Shown here one piece after another: positions 23,842-32,668 of a DNA stretch of 64,000 bases; within the stretch, counting starts at the first letter, position 1; every line of letters starts with the position of its first letter. The DNA is taken from NCBI GenBank assembly GCA_002839315.1, contig PGXV01000011.1, positions 62,001 to 126,000 on the forward strand, given 5' to 3'. Under the pieces are notes generated by a model. It ran no database searches and was not told the origin of the DNA. It was given only the letters and a program-made list of their open reading frames with translations. Source of the stretch: Spirochaetae bacterium HGW-Spirochaetae-3. Its GTDB lineage: Bacteria; Spirochaetota; Spirochaetia; Treponematales; UBA12059. The translations under genes were made by a program, and so were the position numbers.

Positions 23842-24264
23842 ATGAGTTTGATAACGACCAGATCCAGGTATGGCCTCAGGCTGCTGATAGAGCTAGCCGA
23901 TCGGGCAGGCTCCGCGCCAATCGACCTGGGCAGCGTAGCGAGGAACCAGGATATACCGGAGCTATACCTGTCTAAGCTGGCCGCGACGCTCAAGGCCGCG
24001 GGCGTGCTGCGCTCCGAGCGCGGAGCCAAGGGCGGATACAGGCTAGCCCGCCGCCCGGAGGACATTTCGATCCTGAGCGTCGTGGAGGCACTGGAGGGAC
24101 GGTCGTCCCTCCTCGAGTGTACCGACGACCCGGCGATTTGCGCCAGGTCGGGAGAATGCAGGACCCTACCCGTCTGGTCGGGTCTCGATAAGGCCATCAA
24201 TGACTACCTGCGCGGCGTCAGCCTCGCGGACGCCGCGGTCGCGGTGATAGATTATTCCATATAG
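23842..24264 (+). CDS. Rrf2 family regulator with Fe-S-type cysteines
   Basis: Winged-helix regulator of 140 residues (N-terminal LLIELAD... PELYLSKLAATLKAAGVLRSERGAKGGYRL). Cys93, Cys100 and Cys106 are spaced like the 2Fe-2S ligands of IscR, so it may sense Fe-S or redox status. It is followed by cysK at 10 bases, as CymR-type regulators are linked functionally with CysK in Bacillus, although CymR itself lacks the cluster. Both readings fit: control of cysteine synthesis by an Rrf2 repressor that also controls its own gene. Confidence 0.9.
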   Translation: MSLITTRSRYGLRLLIELADRAGSAPIDLGSVARNQDIPELYLSKLAATLKAAGVLRSERGAKGGYRLARRPEDISILSVVEALEGRSSLLECTDDPAICARSGECRTLPVWSGLDKAINDYLRGVSLADAAVAVIDYSI

Positions 24265-24273
24265 GAGAACACG

Positions 24274-25212
24274 ATGAAGTACGCCGAAAAGATAACCGAC
24301 CTGATTGGCAACACCCCGCTCGTTCGGGTTCGCGCGGATGGCGCGGCGCCCGGAGCCGTCGTGCTCGCCAAGGTCGAATCGTTCAACCCGTTCTCGAGCA
24401 TCAAGGACCGGATCGGCCTCGCGATGATAGAGTCCGCGGAGGCGTCCGGCGCGCTCAAGAAGGGCGCCGTCATCGTCGAGCCGACGTCGGGGAATACCGG
24501 CGTCGCGCTGGCGGCCGTCGCCGCGGCGAAGGGCTACCGCATCGTATTGACGATGCCCGAGACGATGAGCATCGAGCGCCGCAAGCTGCTCGCGGCCTAC
24601 GGCGCCGAGATCGTGCTGACCGAAGGCCCTCTAGGCATGAAGGGCGCGATCGCCAAGGCCCGCGAAATCGTCGCGTCGACGCCGGGCGCGTATATGCCGA
24701 TGCAGTTCGACAACCCGGCGAACCCGGCCATGCACGCGAAGACGACGGCCGAGGAGGTATGGAAGGACACCGAAGGCAAGGTCGACGTCCTCGTAGCCGG
24801 AGTCGGCACGGGCGGTACCGTCACGGGCATAGCGAAGGCCATCAAGGCGCGAAAACCTTCTTTCAAGGCGATAGCCGTGGAGCCTGACGGTTCCCCGGTA
24901 CTATCGGGAGGCAGCGCCGGCCCGCACAAGATCCAGGGCATAGGCGCGGGTTTCGTGCCCGGAGTATACGACGCATCCCTGATAGACGAAGTGATACGGG
25001 CGACGCACGACGACGCCGGCGCTACGGCCCGCCGCCTCGCCAGGGAAGAAGGGCTGCTCGTAGGCATATCGTCGGGAGCGGCGCTATGGGCGGCCCTCGA
25101 GGTCGCGAGGCGACCGGAGAGCGCCGGTAAGGTCATCGTCGCCATCCTTCCGGACTCCGGCGAGCGGTACCTGTCGACATGGCTCTTCGACGAACCCTCC
25201 GCGGCTAAATAG
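24274..25212 (+). CDS. cysK: cysteine synthase (O-acetylserine sulfhydrylase)
   Basis: PLP enzyme of 312 residues making cysteine from O-acetylserine and sulfide. The PLP lysine is Lys44 (SSIKDR), the asparagine/phosphate loops are [11 protein letters not shown] and [10 protein letters not shown], and the [10 protein letters not shown] and GISSGAA segments are present. ATG after an AGGAGA site, 10 bases behind the Rrf2 gene. Cofactor PLP can be supplied by the pdxST pair at 28-29.8 kb. Confidence 0.95.
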   Translation: MKYAEKITDLIGNTPLVRVRADGAAPGAVVLAKVESFNPFSSIKDRIGLAMIESAEASGALKKGAVIVEPTSGNTGVALAAVAAAKGYRIVLTMPETMSIERRKLLAAYGAEIVLTEGPLGMKGAIAKAREIVASTPGAYMPMQFDNPANPAMHAKTTAEEVWKDTEGKVDVLVAGVGTGGTVTGIAKAIKARKPSFKAIAVEPDGSPVLSGGSAGPHKIQGIGAGFVPGVYDASLIDEVIRATHDDAGATARRLAREEGLLVGISSGAALWAALEVARRPESAGKVIVAILPDSGERYLSTWLFDEPSAAK

Positions 25213-25224
25213 TATATACTCGTA

Positions 25225-25257
25225 CCGCCGACCGCCGCATAGAGCGGCGGTCGGCGG
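25225..25257 (+). promoter_or_regulatory. 14-base-pair GC hairpin between cysK and thiF
   Basis: A perfect 14-base inverted repeat (25225-25238 and 25244-25257) with loop ATAGA. There is no T-run. TATACT at 25215-25220 precedes it, so it may be the 5' end of a separate thiF transcript or a stabilising or terminating stem. Confidence 0.6.
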
Positions 25258-25275
25258 CGAGGAGGGCGGAAGGCC

Positions 25276-26022
25276 GTGGATATCTTGGACCGGTACCGGC
25301 GTCAGGTCGTTTTCAGGGGCATAGGCGCCGAGGGGCAAGCCAGGTTGGCGCGAGCGCGCGCGACGATCGTAGGCGTCGGGGCGCTGGGTACCGCGATCGC
25401 GAACTCGCTGGTACGCGCAGGATTCGGCTTCGTTCGCCTCGTCGACAGCGACCGGGTCGAGGAAAGCAACCTGCAGAGGCAGATGCTGTTCGACGAGGAC
25501 GACGCCGCCGCGGGCAGGTTCAAGGTCGAGGCCGCGGCCTCCCGCCTGGCGCGCATCAACTCGGCGACGGCGCTGGAGCCTCGCGTCTTGCGGGTCGACG
25601 CGTCAAACGTCGAAGGCCTCGTCGGAGACGTCGACGTAGTACTCGACGGCTCCGATAACTTCGACGTACGCTACGCGATGAACGACGCGTGCGGACGGCT
25701 CGGCGTGCCGTGGATATACGGCGGGGTCTTGGGCGACTCGGGCGTGACGATGAACGTTATGCCCCGGGACGGCCCATGCCTCCGCTGCCTGATGCCGGAA
25801 GCGCCCGAGCCCGGCTCGTTCGCCACCCCGGAGACGATAGGCGTCCTTAACCAGATCACGGCCGTCATCGGCTCGATAGAGGCCGTCGAGGCGATGAAGA
25901 TCGTCCTCGGTAGCCCCGGCCCGCGCCGCTCGCTGCTGTCGATAAGCCTATGGGACACTTCGTTCCAGGAGATAACCATCGAGCCGAGCGCGTCGTGCCC
26001 TATCTGCGGCCTGCGCCGATAG
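25276..26022 (+). CDS. ThiF/MoeB/HesA family adenylyltransferase
   Basis: E1-like enzyme of 248 residues that adenylates the C-terminal glycine of a ubiquitin-like sulfur carrier (ThiS, MoaD or CysO type). It has the nucleotide loop VGVGALGTAIAN, the DSDRVEESNLQRQ motif, the DGSDNFDVRYAMNDA segment, and zinc-site pairs CLRC and CPIC. It lacks the C-terminal rhodanese domain of longer MoeB/MOCS3 types. Start is GTG after GGAGGGCGGAAGG. Location behind cysK suggests sulfur transfer into cysteine or thiamine/molybdopterin, but no carrier gene is in the window. Confidence 0.88.
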   Translation: MDILDRYRRQVVFRGIGAEGQARLARARATIVGVGALGTAIANSLVRAGFGFVRLVDSDRVEESNLQRQMLFDEDDAAAGRFKVEAAASRLARINSATALEPRVLRVDASNVEGLVGDVDVVLDGSDNFDVRYAMNDACGRLGVPWIYGGVLGDSGVTMNVMPRDGPCLRCLMPEAPEPGSFATPETIGVLNQITAVIGSIEAVEAMKIVLGSPGPRRSLLSISLWDTSFQEITIEPSASCPICGLRR

Positions 26023-26032
26023 GCGCGAGCGG

Positions 26033-27325
26033 CTAGACCGCCGCCAGCGCGCCTTCGAGATCCTCGAGTATATCGCCTATGTCCTCTATGCCAATAGACA
26101 GCCTCACGAGATCCGGCGGAACGCCGGCCGCGAGCTGCTGTTCGTCCGACAACTGCGAGTGCGTCGTACTGGCGGGATGCACGACGAGGCTCTTCGCGTC
26201 CCCGACGTTGGCGACGTGGGAGAACAGGCGTAGCGCTTCCAGGAACTTCTGCCCCGCCGCCCTGCCGCCGTTCACGCCGAAGACGACCATGCCGCCCGCG
26301 CCTTTCTTCAGCGTCCTGGACGCGAGCGTGTACGAAGGATCCCCCTGCAGGCCTGGATAGCGGACCCAGCCGACCTTGGGATGCGACGCGAGGCGCTCGG
26401 CGACCGCGAGCGCGTTGGAGCAATGCCTGGGCATACGGACGTGCAGCGTCTCGAGGCCCTGGAGGAAATGCCACGCGCTGTCCGGAGCCAGGCAGGCTCC
26501 GAGGTTGCGTAGCGGCCCGGTCCTGAAGCGCGTGGAGAACGCGAAGCGGCGCGACTCAGAAGGCAAGTCTACGGCCCATCGAAGCCCGTGCCAGGCCGGA
26601 TCGGGCCGGTTGAACAGCTCGAATCGCGGATCGGACCAGTCGAAGCGGCCGGCGTCGGTGACGCTGCCTCCGAGCGCGACGCCGTGCCCGCCTATCCACT
26701 TGGTCAGAGAGTTGACGACGACGTCCGCTCCCAGCTCTATGGCCCGAAGCAGGTACGGCGTCGTGAAGGTGGCGTCGACGACCAGGGGCAGTCCGTGGCG
26801 GTGCGCGACCGTCGCGATGCCCTCTATGTCCGCCAGGTCGAGGGCCGGGTTGCCTATCGTCTCTACGTACACCAGGCGCGTACGCGGGCCGATCGCCCGG
26901 TCGAAGGCGGCGGGATCCAGGCTTTCGGCGAACCGGGTCGTGATGCCGAAATCGGGCAGTATCGCGTCGAACATCGTATAGGTGCCGCCGTACAGGTTAG
27001 GCGCCGAGGCGATCTCGTCGCCCGCCTTGGCTATCGTTACGACCGTATTGAAGATAGCCGCGGTACCGGACGCCACGACGACGGAGGCGGAATCGCCGCC
27101 TTCCAGCTCGGAAAGCCGCGCCTCGAGCGCCTCGTTGGTCGGGTTTCCTATGCGCGAATAGATATTGCCCGGCTCTTCCAGCGAGAACAGCCTGGACGCG
27201 TGCTCGGCGCTCCGGAACGCGTAAGCCGTCGTCCGATAGACGGGTACCGCCCGAGAAAGGGTCGTCGGGTCGGGCGTATGCCCCGCCTGGACCGCGGCCG
27301 TGTCGAACGCCCTCGTCTTGCTCAT
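26033..27325 (-). CDS. metY: O-acetylhomoserine sulfhydrylase
   Basis: Cys/Met-metabolism PLP enzyme of 430 residues, the usual length of MetY rather than the shorter (~380) MetB/MetC. It makes homocysteine from O-acetylhomoserine and sulfide. Visible: SRIGNPTNEALEARLSELEGG, YGGTYTMF, and the PLP-lysine segment VVNSLTKWIGGHG. The start is the ATG with a GGGGAGGAAA site; 16 extra upstream codons in the open frame are not used. Divergent from metA, which should supply its substrate. Confidence 0.94.
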   Translation of the reverse strand: MSKTRAFDTAAVQAGHTPDPTTLSRAVPVYRTTAYAFRSAEHASRLFSLEEPGNIYSRIGNPTNEALEARLSELEGGDSASVVVASGTAAIFNTVVTIAKAGDEIASAPNLYGGTYTMFDAILPDFGITTRFAESLDPAAFDRAIGPRTRLVYVETIGNPALDLADIEGIATVAHRHGLPLVVDATFTTPYLLRAIELGADVVVNSLTKWIGGHGVALGGSVTDAGRFDWSDPRFELFNRPDPAWHGLRWAVDLPSESRRFAFSTRFRTGPLRNLGACLAPDSAWHFLQGLETLHVRMPRHCSNALAVAERLASHPKVGWVRYPGLQGDPSYTLASRTLKKGAGGMVVFGVNGGRAAGQKFLEALRLFSHVANVGDAKSLVVHPASTTHSQLSDEQQLAAGVPPDLVRLSIGIEDIGDILEDLEGALAAV

Positions 27326-27342
27326 GATTTCCTCCCCGCCGC

Positions 27343-27366
27343 GCGCCCGAGCCCCTGTTCGGGCGC
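27343..27366 (-). promoter_or_regulatory. hairpin in the metY leader
   Basis: GCGCCCGA and TCGGGCGC form an 8-base stem with an 8-base loop just upstream of the metY ribosome site. No match to a SAM riboswitch. Confidence 0.45.
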
Positions 27367-27379
27367 CGTACATTTCGTT

Positions 27380-27408
27380 ACTATCTATAAAAACATCCGC
27401 GCTGTCAA
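27380..27408 (-). promoter_or_regulatory. metY promoter
   Basis: On the minus strand TTGACA (27408-27403), 17 bases, GATAGT (27385-27380). Predicted start near 27373, giving a ~48-base leader. Confidence 0.7.
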
Positions 27409-27423
27409 TGACGAGGAGGAACG

Positions 27424-28368
27424 ATGCCCGTACGCATTCCAGACGACCTGCCCGCAGCGAGGCAGCTTGAGGACGAGAACATCTTCGTTATGACCAAGGA
27501 GCGCGCCTACCATCAAGACATTCGCGAACTGCGGATAGCCGTGCTCAACCTGATGCCCACGAAGATCGTTACCGAGACGCAGATACTAAGGCTGCTCGCC
27601 AATACGCCGCTGCAGACCGACATACGCTTCATAAGGATGGCGACCCACGACGCCAAGAACACGCCTACCGAGCATCTCGACGCGTTCTACGAGCCGCTCG
27701 ACGAGGTGCTCCACGAGAAGTTCGACGGCCTCGTCATCACCGGGGCCCCGGTGGAGACGCTCGAATTCGAGGAGGTCGACTACTGGCCCGAGCTCGTGCG
27801 GCTGATGGACTGGTCGACGACGAACGTCTGGTCGACGATGCACATCTGCTGGGGCGCCCAGGCCGGGCTGTACCATCATTACGGCATCGGCAAGCGGCCT
27901 CTCGCGTCCAAGATGTTCGGGCTCTTCCATCATGACGCCCTCGACCTCAGGGAACCGCTACTGCGCGGATTCGACGAAGTATTCCTCGCCCCGCACTCCA
28001 GGCACACCGAGGTTTCCTCAGAAGACGTACGAAGGGAGCGGGCGCTCAAGCTACTCGCCACGTCCCCGGAAGCGGGAGTCTATCTCGCCGCGTCGCGGGA
28101 CGGCCGCAGGGTCTTCGTAACGGGACACCCCGAATACGACAGACTGACCCTGAAGGCGGAATACGACCGCGATACAGGCAACGGCGTCCCCATAGGGATT
28201 CCCGCTAATTACTTCCCCGGCGACGACCCGAGCCGGCCGCCGGTTATGACGTGGCGGGCCCACGCGCATCTCCTGTACGCCAACTGGCTTAACTACTGCG
28301 TCTACCAGGAGACGCCGTACGACCTCGGGGCGCTAGGCGGCGGCCAGGCGCAGGAAATACTCGTGTAG
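27424..28368 (+). CDS. metA: homoserine O-acetyltransferase (MetA family)
   Basis: Enzyme of 314 residues acylating homoserine, the first committed step of methionine synthesis. The acyl-enzyme cysteine is Cys142 (HICWGAQAG). Glu111 is present in [15 protein letters not shown]; in characterised MetA proteins Glu at this position gives acetyl-CoA use and Gly gives succinyl-CoA use. Acetylation also matches the adjacent MetY, which uses O-acetylhomoserine. Strong GAGGAGG site. The 3' end overlaps the convergent pdxT by 36 bases. Confidence 0.95.
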   Translation: MPVRIPDDLPAARQLEDENIFVMTKERAYHQDIRELRIAVLNLMPTKIVTETQILRLLANTPLQTDIRFIRMATHDAKNTPTEHLDAFYEPLDEVLHEKFDGLVITGAPVETLEFEEVDYWPELVRLMDWSTTNVWSTMHICWGAQAGLYHHYGIGKRPLASKMFGLFHHDALDLREPLLRGFDEVFLAPHSRHTEVSSEDVRRERALKLLATSPEAGVYLAASRDGRRVFVTGHPEYDRLTLKAEYDRDTGNGVPIGIPANYFPGDDPSRPPVMTWRAHAHLLYANWLNYCVYQETPYDLGALGGGQAQEILV

Positions 28369-28899
28369 CCGGTCGTCGCCTGACAATTCGGGGTGGAAGC
28401 TGGCGGCGAGCACCCCGCCGTAGCGCAGCAGCACGGCCTCCCCGCCGCGTTCAGTCGCCCGTCGGGCGAGGGTCTCCGTAGCGCCGAGGGCCTCGAGCCG
28501 CGGGGCCCTGATGAACAGGCCCGCGAATCGGCCGACCGGCGAGTCTATCGTCTCCTCGAAGCTCGCCAGCTGGCGGCCGTACGCGTTGCGCGTCGCCTTC
28601 GCCGGCAACAGCCCGAGCGCGCCGGGTCGTCCGTCGACCTCTTCGCAGAGGAGGATAGCGCCGGCGCATACGCCGAACAGCGCCATTCCCGCGGCCGCGC
28701 GATCGCGTATCGCCCGGCCGAGGCCGTATTCGTCGAGGTACCGTGCCATCACGGTGCTCTCGCCGCCGGGCAGCACGAGTCCGGACACGCCGTCCAGGTC
28801 GACCGGAAGCCGAACCTGTACGACCTCGGCGCCGAGCCTTCGCAAGGCCCGCTCGTGTTCCTGGACCGCTCCCTGTAGCGCGAGCACGCCTATCCTCAT
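28333..28899 (-). CDS. pdxT: pyridoxal 5'-phosphate synthase glutaminase subunit
   Basis: Glutaminase of 188 residues that gives ammonia to PdxS. The class I triad is visible: Cys in [11 protein letters not shown] and His-x-Glu in SFHPELSGD; the N-terminal [13 protein letters not shown] is characteristic. Starts four bases inside the end of pdxS. Confidence 0.95.
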   Translation of the reverse strand: MRIGVLALQGAVQEHERALRRLGAEVVQVRLPVDLDGVSGLVLPGGESTVMARYLDEYGLGRAIRDRAAAGMALFGVCAGAILLCEEVDGRPGALGLLPAKATRNAYGRQLASFEETIDSPVGRFAGLFIRAPRLEALGATETLARRATERGGEAVLLRYGGVLAASFHPELSGDDRLHEYFLRLAAA

Positions 28900-29762
28900 A
28901 CGCCGCGCGCCGCCATGGCCGTCTCGAGCGTCCCGATCTCGAGACCGCGCATGGGCTCGCCCAGGCCTTCGGACAGGGCCGCGAGCCGCGCCGGGTCCTT
29001 CCAGTGTATGACGGCCTCGACGATCGCCTTGGCGGTCCTCGCGGGATTCTGCGACTTGAATATTCCGGAGCCCACGAAGACGCCTTCCGCTCCGAGCATC
29101 ATCATCAGCGCCGCGTCCGCCGGGGTCGCGATGCCGCCCGCGACGAAGGTGACGACCGGGAGGCGTCCCCTGTCCCGTACGTCACGTAGCAGTTCGACGG
29201 GCACCCGATACTCGACGGCTTTCTTCGAGAGCCCCGCTTCGTCGAGCCCGGACAGCTCGAGGATCTGCCTGTTCACCGTCTTGAGGTGCCTGACCGCCTC
29301 GACGACGTTCCCGGTCCCGGCCTCGCCCTTGGTGCGTATCATCGCCGCGCCTTCCGCTACGCGCCTCAGCGCCTCGCCGAGGTCGCGGGCGCCGCAGACG
29401 AACGGCACGGAGAACCCGTGCTTGTCGACATGCGCCTCGTCGTCGGCCGGCGTAAGGACTTCGGATTCGTCGATGAAGTCGACGCCGAGCGACTCGAGGA
29501 TGCGGGCCTCGGCGAGGTGCCCTATCCTCGACTTGGCCATCACGGGGATAGTCACGGAGGCCATGATCGCCTTGATCATACCGGGATCGCTCATGCGCGC
29601 GACCCCGCCCGCGGCCCGTATATCAGAGGGAACCCGCTCAAGCGCCATGACGGCGCAGGCTCCGGCGGACTCCGCTATCGCGGCCTGCTCAGGATTGGTC
29701 ACGTCCATGATTACGCCGTTCTTGAACATCTCGGCGAATCCCGTATTCAGTCGATCTCTCAT
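28896..29762 (-). CDS. pdxS: pyridoxal 5'-phosphate synthase lyase subunit
   Basis: TIM-barrel synthase of 288 residues making PLP from ribose 5-phosphate, glyceraldehyde 3-phosphate and ammonia. Near-invariant segments are present: [20 protein letters not shown] with an active-site lysine, [10 protein letters not shown], and [16 protein letters not shown]. Good CAGGAGG ribosome site. PLP serves CysK and MetY encoded next door. Confidence 0.97.
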   Translation of the reverse strand: MRDRLNTGFAEMFKNGVIMDVTNPEQAAIAESAGACAVMALERVPSDIRAAGGVARMSDPGMIKAIMASVTIPVMAKSRIGHLAEARILESLGVDFIDESEVLTPADDEAHVDKHGFSVPFVCGARDLGEALRRVAEGAAMIRTKGEAGTGNVVEAVRHLKTVNRQILELSGLDEAGLSKKAVEYRVPVELLRDVRDRGRLPVVTFVAGGIATPADAALMMMLGAEGVFVGSGIFKSQNPARTAKAIVEAVIHWKDPARLAALSEGLGEPMRGLEIGTLETAMAARGV

Positions 29763-29783
29763 CTCGGCCTCCTGGACCCTTAC

Positions 29784-29844
29784 GAAACATACTGTATCGC
29801 TAAGTGTATCGATACTACCGGGTGAAACATACCGCTCAGCGGTA
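29784..29844. promoter_or_regulatory. repeat cluster between pdxS and nikMN
   Basis: The pdxS-nikMN gap contains GAAACATAC twice (29784 and 29824, 40 bases apart), a palindrome GTATCGATAC (29806-29815) and an inverted repeat TACCGCT-C-AGCGGTA (29830-29844). The last is 19 bases upstream of the nikMN -35. They are candidate operators for either divergent operon. None is a clear match to the NikR half-site GTATGA. Confidence 0.5.
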
Positions 29845-29863
29845 GACTCGTCAAGGCCATGAA

Positions 29864-29892
29864 TTGACCGGACGCGGTTTTCCCCCTATACT
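29864..29892 (+). promoter_or_regulatory. nikMN promoter
   Basis: TTGACC at 29864-29869, 17 bases, TATACT at 29887-29892; predicted start near 29899. Confidence 0.75.
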
Positions 29893-29898
29893 GTCCCG

Positions 29899-29975
29899 TC
29901 GGCCATGAAGGCCGGCTCTCGCCCGGACGAATCCGGCCCCAACCTGGAGACGAACTCCTCAATTCGATAGTCCAA
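29899..29975 (+). promoter_or_regulatory. structured 5' leader of the nickel operon
   Basis: An ~85-base leader with three successive stems: CGGCC-ATGAA-GGCCG, CCGGA-CGAA-TCCGG and GGAG-ACGAA-CTCC, with similar purine-rich loops. It does not match NiCo or cobalamin riboswitch consensus as far as I can tell by eye. Confidence 0.45.
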
Positions 29976-29984
29976 GGGGTTCCC

Positions 29985-31034
29985 ATGCACATGGCAGACG
30001 CTCTCGTTTCTCCTGCCGTCGGCGGCGCGCTCTGGGCCGCCACGCTCGGCGTAGCGGCGTATTCCGTCCGCAAGGCCAAGGCCGACATCGACGACAAGAA
30101 GATTCCCCTGATGGGGGTCATGGCGGCCTTCGTCTTCGCCGCCCAGATGATCAACTTCTCTATACCGGGTACGGGCTCGAGCGGGCACCTCGGCGGAGGG
30201 CTGCTACTCGCCGCCATCCTCGGCCCCTACGCGGGCTTCCTCGCGATGAGTTCGGTGCTCGCCATACAGGCGCTCTTCTTCGCCGACGGCGGCCTCCTCG
30301 CCTACGGCTGCAACGTCTTCAATCTCGGGTTCTTCACCTGCTTCATCGCCTACCCGCTCATCTACAAGAAAATGACCGGAAACGATTCGTCCAAGGCACG
30401 GAGTTTCGCCGCCGCGATGATCGCCGCGGTAGCGGGCCTGCAGATGGGCGCCTTCGGCGTCGTACTGGAGACGCTTCTTTCCGGAAAAACGGAGCTACCG
30501 TTCGGCGCGTTCGTCGCCTTGATGCAGCCTATACACCTGGCGATCGGAATCGTCGAGGGCTTCGTGACGGCCGCCGTGATCGCATACGTCCGTAAGGTCT
30601 CGCCCAGGCTACTCGACGGGTATGGGACGCCGGCGGAACCCGCGGCGGCCCCGGGTCGGCGAAAGGCTATCGGAGGCCTCGCGATAGCGGCGCTGGCGAT
30701 AGGAATAGGGCTTTCATGGTTCGCGTCGGCGAATCCGGACGGGCTCGAATGGTCTATGGAGCGGACATCGGGTTCTCCGGAGCTCGAGGCGACGGGCCGC
30801 GCATACGAAACGGCCGCGACCATCCAGGCCGCGACGGCCTTCCTGCCGGATTACGGGTTCAAGGCGTCCGGGCCCGAGGAGTCCGCCCCGGCGTGGCCAG
30901 CGGTCGACGCCGGCACGAGCCTGTCGGGTATTCTCGGAGGCGCGATGGCGCTCGGCTTGTCGGCGCTCGCCGGTTTCGCCGCATTCCGCCTACGCCGCAG
31001 GACCGCGCGGCGGGCACGGTCGGGAGAAGCCTGA
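29985..31034 (+). CDS. nikMN: nickel/cobalt ECF transporter, fused substrate-specific subunits (NikMN/CbiMN)
   Basis: Membrane protein of 349 residues. The N-terminal ~210 residues are CbiM/NikM: it starts MHMADAL, whose His2 is a metal ligand in the family, and contains SGHLGGGLLLAAILGPYAGF and ALFFADGGLLAYGCNVFNLG. The C-terminal ~120 residues, two helices around an extracytoplasmic loop, correspond to CbiN/NikN fused to it. It captures the metal ion. Strong promoter and an AGGGG ribosome site. The lar genes downstream indicate nickel rather than cobalt. Confidence 0.92.
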   Translation: MHMADALVSPAVGGALWAATLGVAAYSVRKAKADIDDKKIPLMGVMAAFVFAAQMINFSIPGTGSSGHLGGGLLLAAILGPYAGFLAMSSVLAIQALFFADGGLLAYGCNVFNLGFFTCFIAYPLIYKKMTGNDSSKARSFAAAMIAAVAGLQMGAFGVVLETLLSGKTELPFGAFVALMQPIHLAIGIVEGFVTAAVIAYVRKVSPRLLDGYGTPAEPAAAPGRRKAIGGLAIAALAIGIGLSWFASANPDGLEWSMERTSGSPELEATGRAYETAATIQAATAFLPDYGFKASGPEESAPAWPAVDAGTSLSGILGGAMALGLSALAGFAAFRLRRRTARRARSGEA

Positions 31035-31036
31035 GC

Positions 31037-31858
31037 ATGCGGGATCCGTCGCGGACGCTCGCCGCATTCTACTCGATAGATGAGCTTTCCAGGCGGCGTA
31101 GCCCGGTCCACGACCGGCATCCCGTAGCGTTATGCGCGTCGACGGCTGGTTTCATGATAGCCGTCGCCTCGTTCGGCAGGCGCGACGTATCCGCGATCCT
31201 GCCGCTATTCCTCTATCCCGTACTGACGCTCGCGCTGGCCGACCTTCGACCGGCCGAGCTGTTCCGCAGGCTGGCGGCGGTCGCGCCCGCCATCCTGGCC
31301 ATCGCCGCCCTCAATCCCGTCTTCGAGAGCGCGCCGGTCAGGGTCGGCCCGTGGACCGTCGCGGGCGGATGGCTGTCGTTCGTATCGCTCGCCGCCAAGC
31401 TGACGCTGACGGTATCGGCCGCGTTCCTTCTCGTCGCCACCGCGGGGATGAACGGCGTCGCCGCGGGGCTGCGCGCCGCGGGTATACCCAAGCTCATAAT
31501 CCTCGTCCTCCAGACGACCTACCGCTACGTCGCGCTCCTCCTCGCGGAGGTCGCCGGCATGTCGCGCGCCCACGAGCTGCGCTCCGGCCCTCGCAAGGGC
31601 GTCGGAAGGACGCTATGGGGCCCGATGCTCGGAGGGTTGCTCCTACGCTCATACGACAGGGCCGGCCGCGTCCACGACGCGATGGGCCTCAGGGGTTTCG
31701 ACGGCGAGTTCAGGACCGGGAAGGCCGCGCGTTTCGGCAAGGCCGACGCGCTCTATTGCTCCTCGTGGCTGTCGTTCTTCGCACTGGTCCGCTTCGTCGA
31801 CGTAACGGGCGCGCTCGGGCGCATGATGGAAGGCCTGGCCTTCGGAGTCGTTCGATGA
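31037..31858 (+). CDS. nikQ: nickel ECF transporter transmembrane subunit (NikQ/CbiQ)
   Basis: T-component of 273 residues with four to five hydrophobic helices and the coupling segment EVAGMSRAHELRSGPRKG followed by LLLRSYDRAGRVHDAMGLRGF, typical of CbiQ proteins. Starts 2 bases after the nikMN stop; its stop overlaps nikO. Confidence 0.9.
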   Translation: MRDPSRTLAAFYSIDELSRRRSPVHDRHPVALCASTAGFMIAVASFGRRDVSAILPLFLYPVLTLALADLRPAELFRRLAAVAPAILAIAALNPVFESAPVRVGPWTVAGGWLSFVSLAAKLTLTVSAAFLLVATAGMNGVAAGLRAAGIPKLIILVLQTTYRYVALLLAEVAGMSRAHELRSGPRKGVGRTLWGPMLGGLLLRSYDRAGRVHDAMGLRGFDGEFRTGKAARFGKADALYCSSWLSFFALVRFVDVTGALGRMMEGLAFGVVR

Positions 31859-32616
31859 ACGTATACGGACTGGATATGGACGCGGTGTCTTTCTCGTATC
31901 CGGACGGCGGCAAGGTGCTCGGCGGTCTAACGCTTCGTGCGGGGCCAGGTATCAGGCTGGGCCTGGTCGGAGCCAACGGCGCCGGCAAATCGACGCTACT
32001 CGGCCTCGTAGCCGGAATCATCGAACCGGACGGAGGCTCCGTTACCATAGGCGGGCTGCTACTCGGGAAACGGACGCTCAAGGAAATCCGCTCCAGGCTG
32101 GGCTTCGTGTTCCAGGATCCCGACGACCAGCTCTTCACGGGGAGCGTGTTCGACGACGTCGCCTTCGGGCCCCGTAACCTGGGCATGGAAGAGGGAACGG
32201 TTAGGGAGCGTACGGAGTCGGCTCTGCGGACCGTCGGTATTCCCGAGCTGTCGGACAGGCCGCCGTTCAGGCTGTCGGGCGGCGAGAAGAGGATGGCGGC
32301 CATCGCGACGGTACTCTCCATGGACCCGGGCCTGCTCGTCCTCGATGAACCGAGCGCGGCGCTCGACCCCAAGGCCCGGCGCAGGCTCATCGGCCTGTTG
32401 TCGAGCCTGCCTCAAACCATGCTCATCGCAACGCACGACCTCGACCTGGCGCTGGAGCTGTGCGACGAGGTAGCGGTCCTTCACGCCGGGAGGGTCGCGG
32501 CGAGAGGGAGCGCCGCGGACATACTCGGCGACGGTGAACTCCTCGATCGTTGCGGCCTGGAAGCGCCGCTGTCTATACGCGCCTGCCCCGTCTGCGGAAA
32601 GCGCGCCGCGCTTTGA
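31855..32616 (+). CDS. nikO: nickel ECF transporter ATPase (NikO/CbiO)
   Basis: ATPase of 253 residues: Walker A GANGAGKST, Q-loop FQDPDDQLF (characteristic of ECF ATPases), signature LSGGEKRM and Walker B LLVLDEPSAALD. ATG overlaps the nikQ stop. The C-terminal tail carries CPVCGKRAAL, a cysteine pair outside the usual ATPase core. Completes the importer. Confidence 0.93.
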   Translation: MNVYGLDMDAVSFSYPDGGKVLGGLTLRAGPGIRLGLVGANGAGKSTLLGLVAGIIEPDGGSVTIGGLLLGKRTLKEIRSRLGFVFQDPDDQLFTGSVFDDVAFGPRNLGMEEGTVRERTESALRTVGIPELSDRPPFRLSGGEKRMAAIATVLSMDPGLLVLDEPSAALDPKARRRLIGLLSSLPQTMLIATHDLDLALELCDEVAVLHAGRVAARGSAADILGDGELLDRCGLEAPLSIRACPVCGKRAAL

Positions 32617-32625
32617 CGATACGCA

Positions 32626-32634
32626 TGCTATACT
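32626..32634 (+). promoter_or_regulatory. extended -10 before larE
   Basis: TGCTATACT, a near-ideal extended -10, 34 bases before the larE start, so larECB can be transcribed separately from nikMNQO. Confidence 0.55.
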
Positions 32635-32668
32635 CGCAGTTTCCCCTAAGCGCAGAGAAGGATGCCAT

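Noticed and set aside
27326-27423. SAM riboswitch between metY and metA
   Set aside because: Only one simple hairpin fits in the ~48-base leader; no SAM-I/II/III core is visible.
29899-29984. NiCo or cobalamin riboswitch before nikMN
   Set aside because: A GGAGAC piece resembles part of the B12 box, but the leader is too short and other conserved parts are missing. A covariance-model search would settle it.
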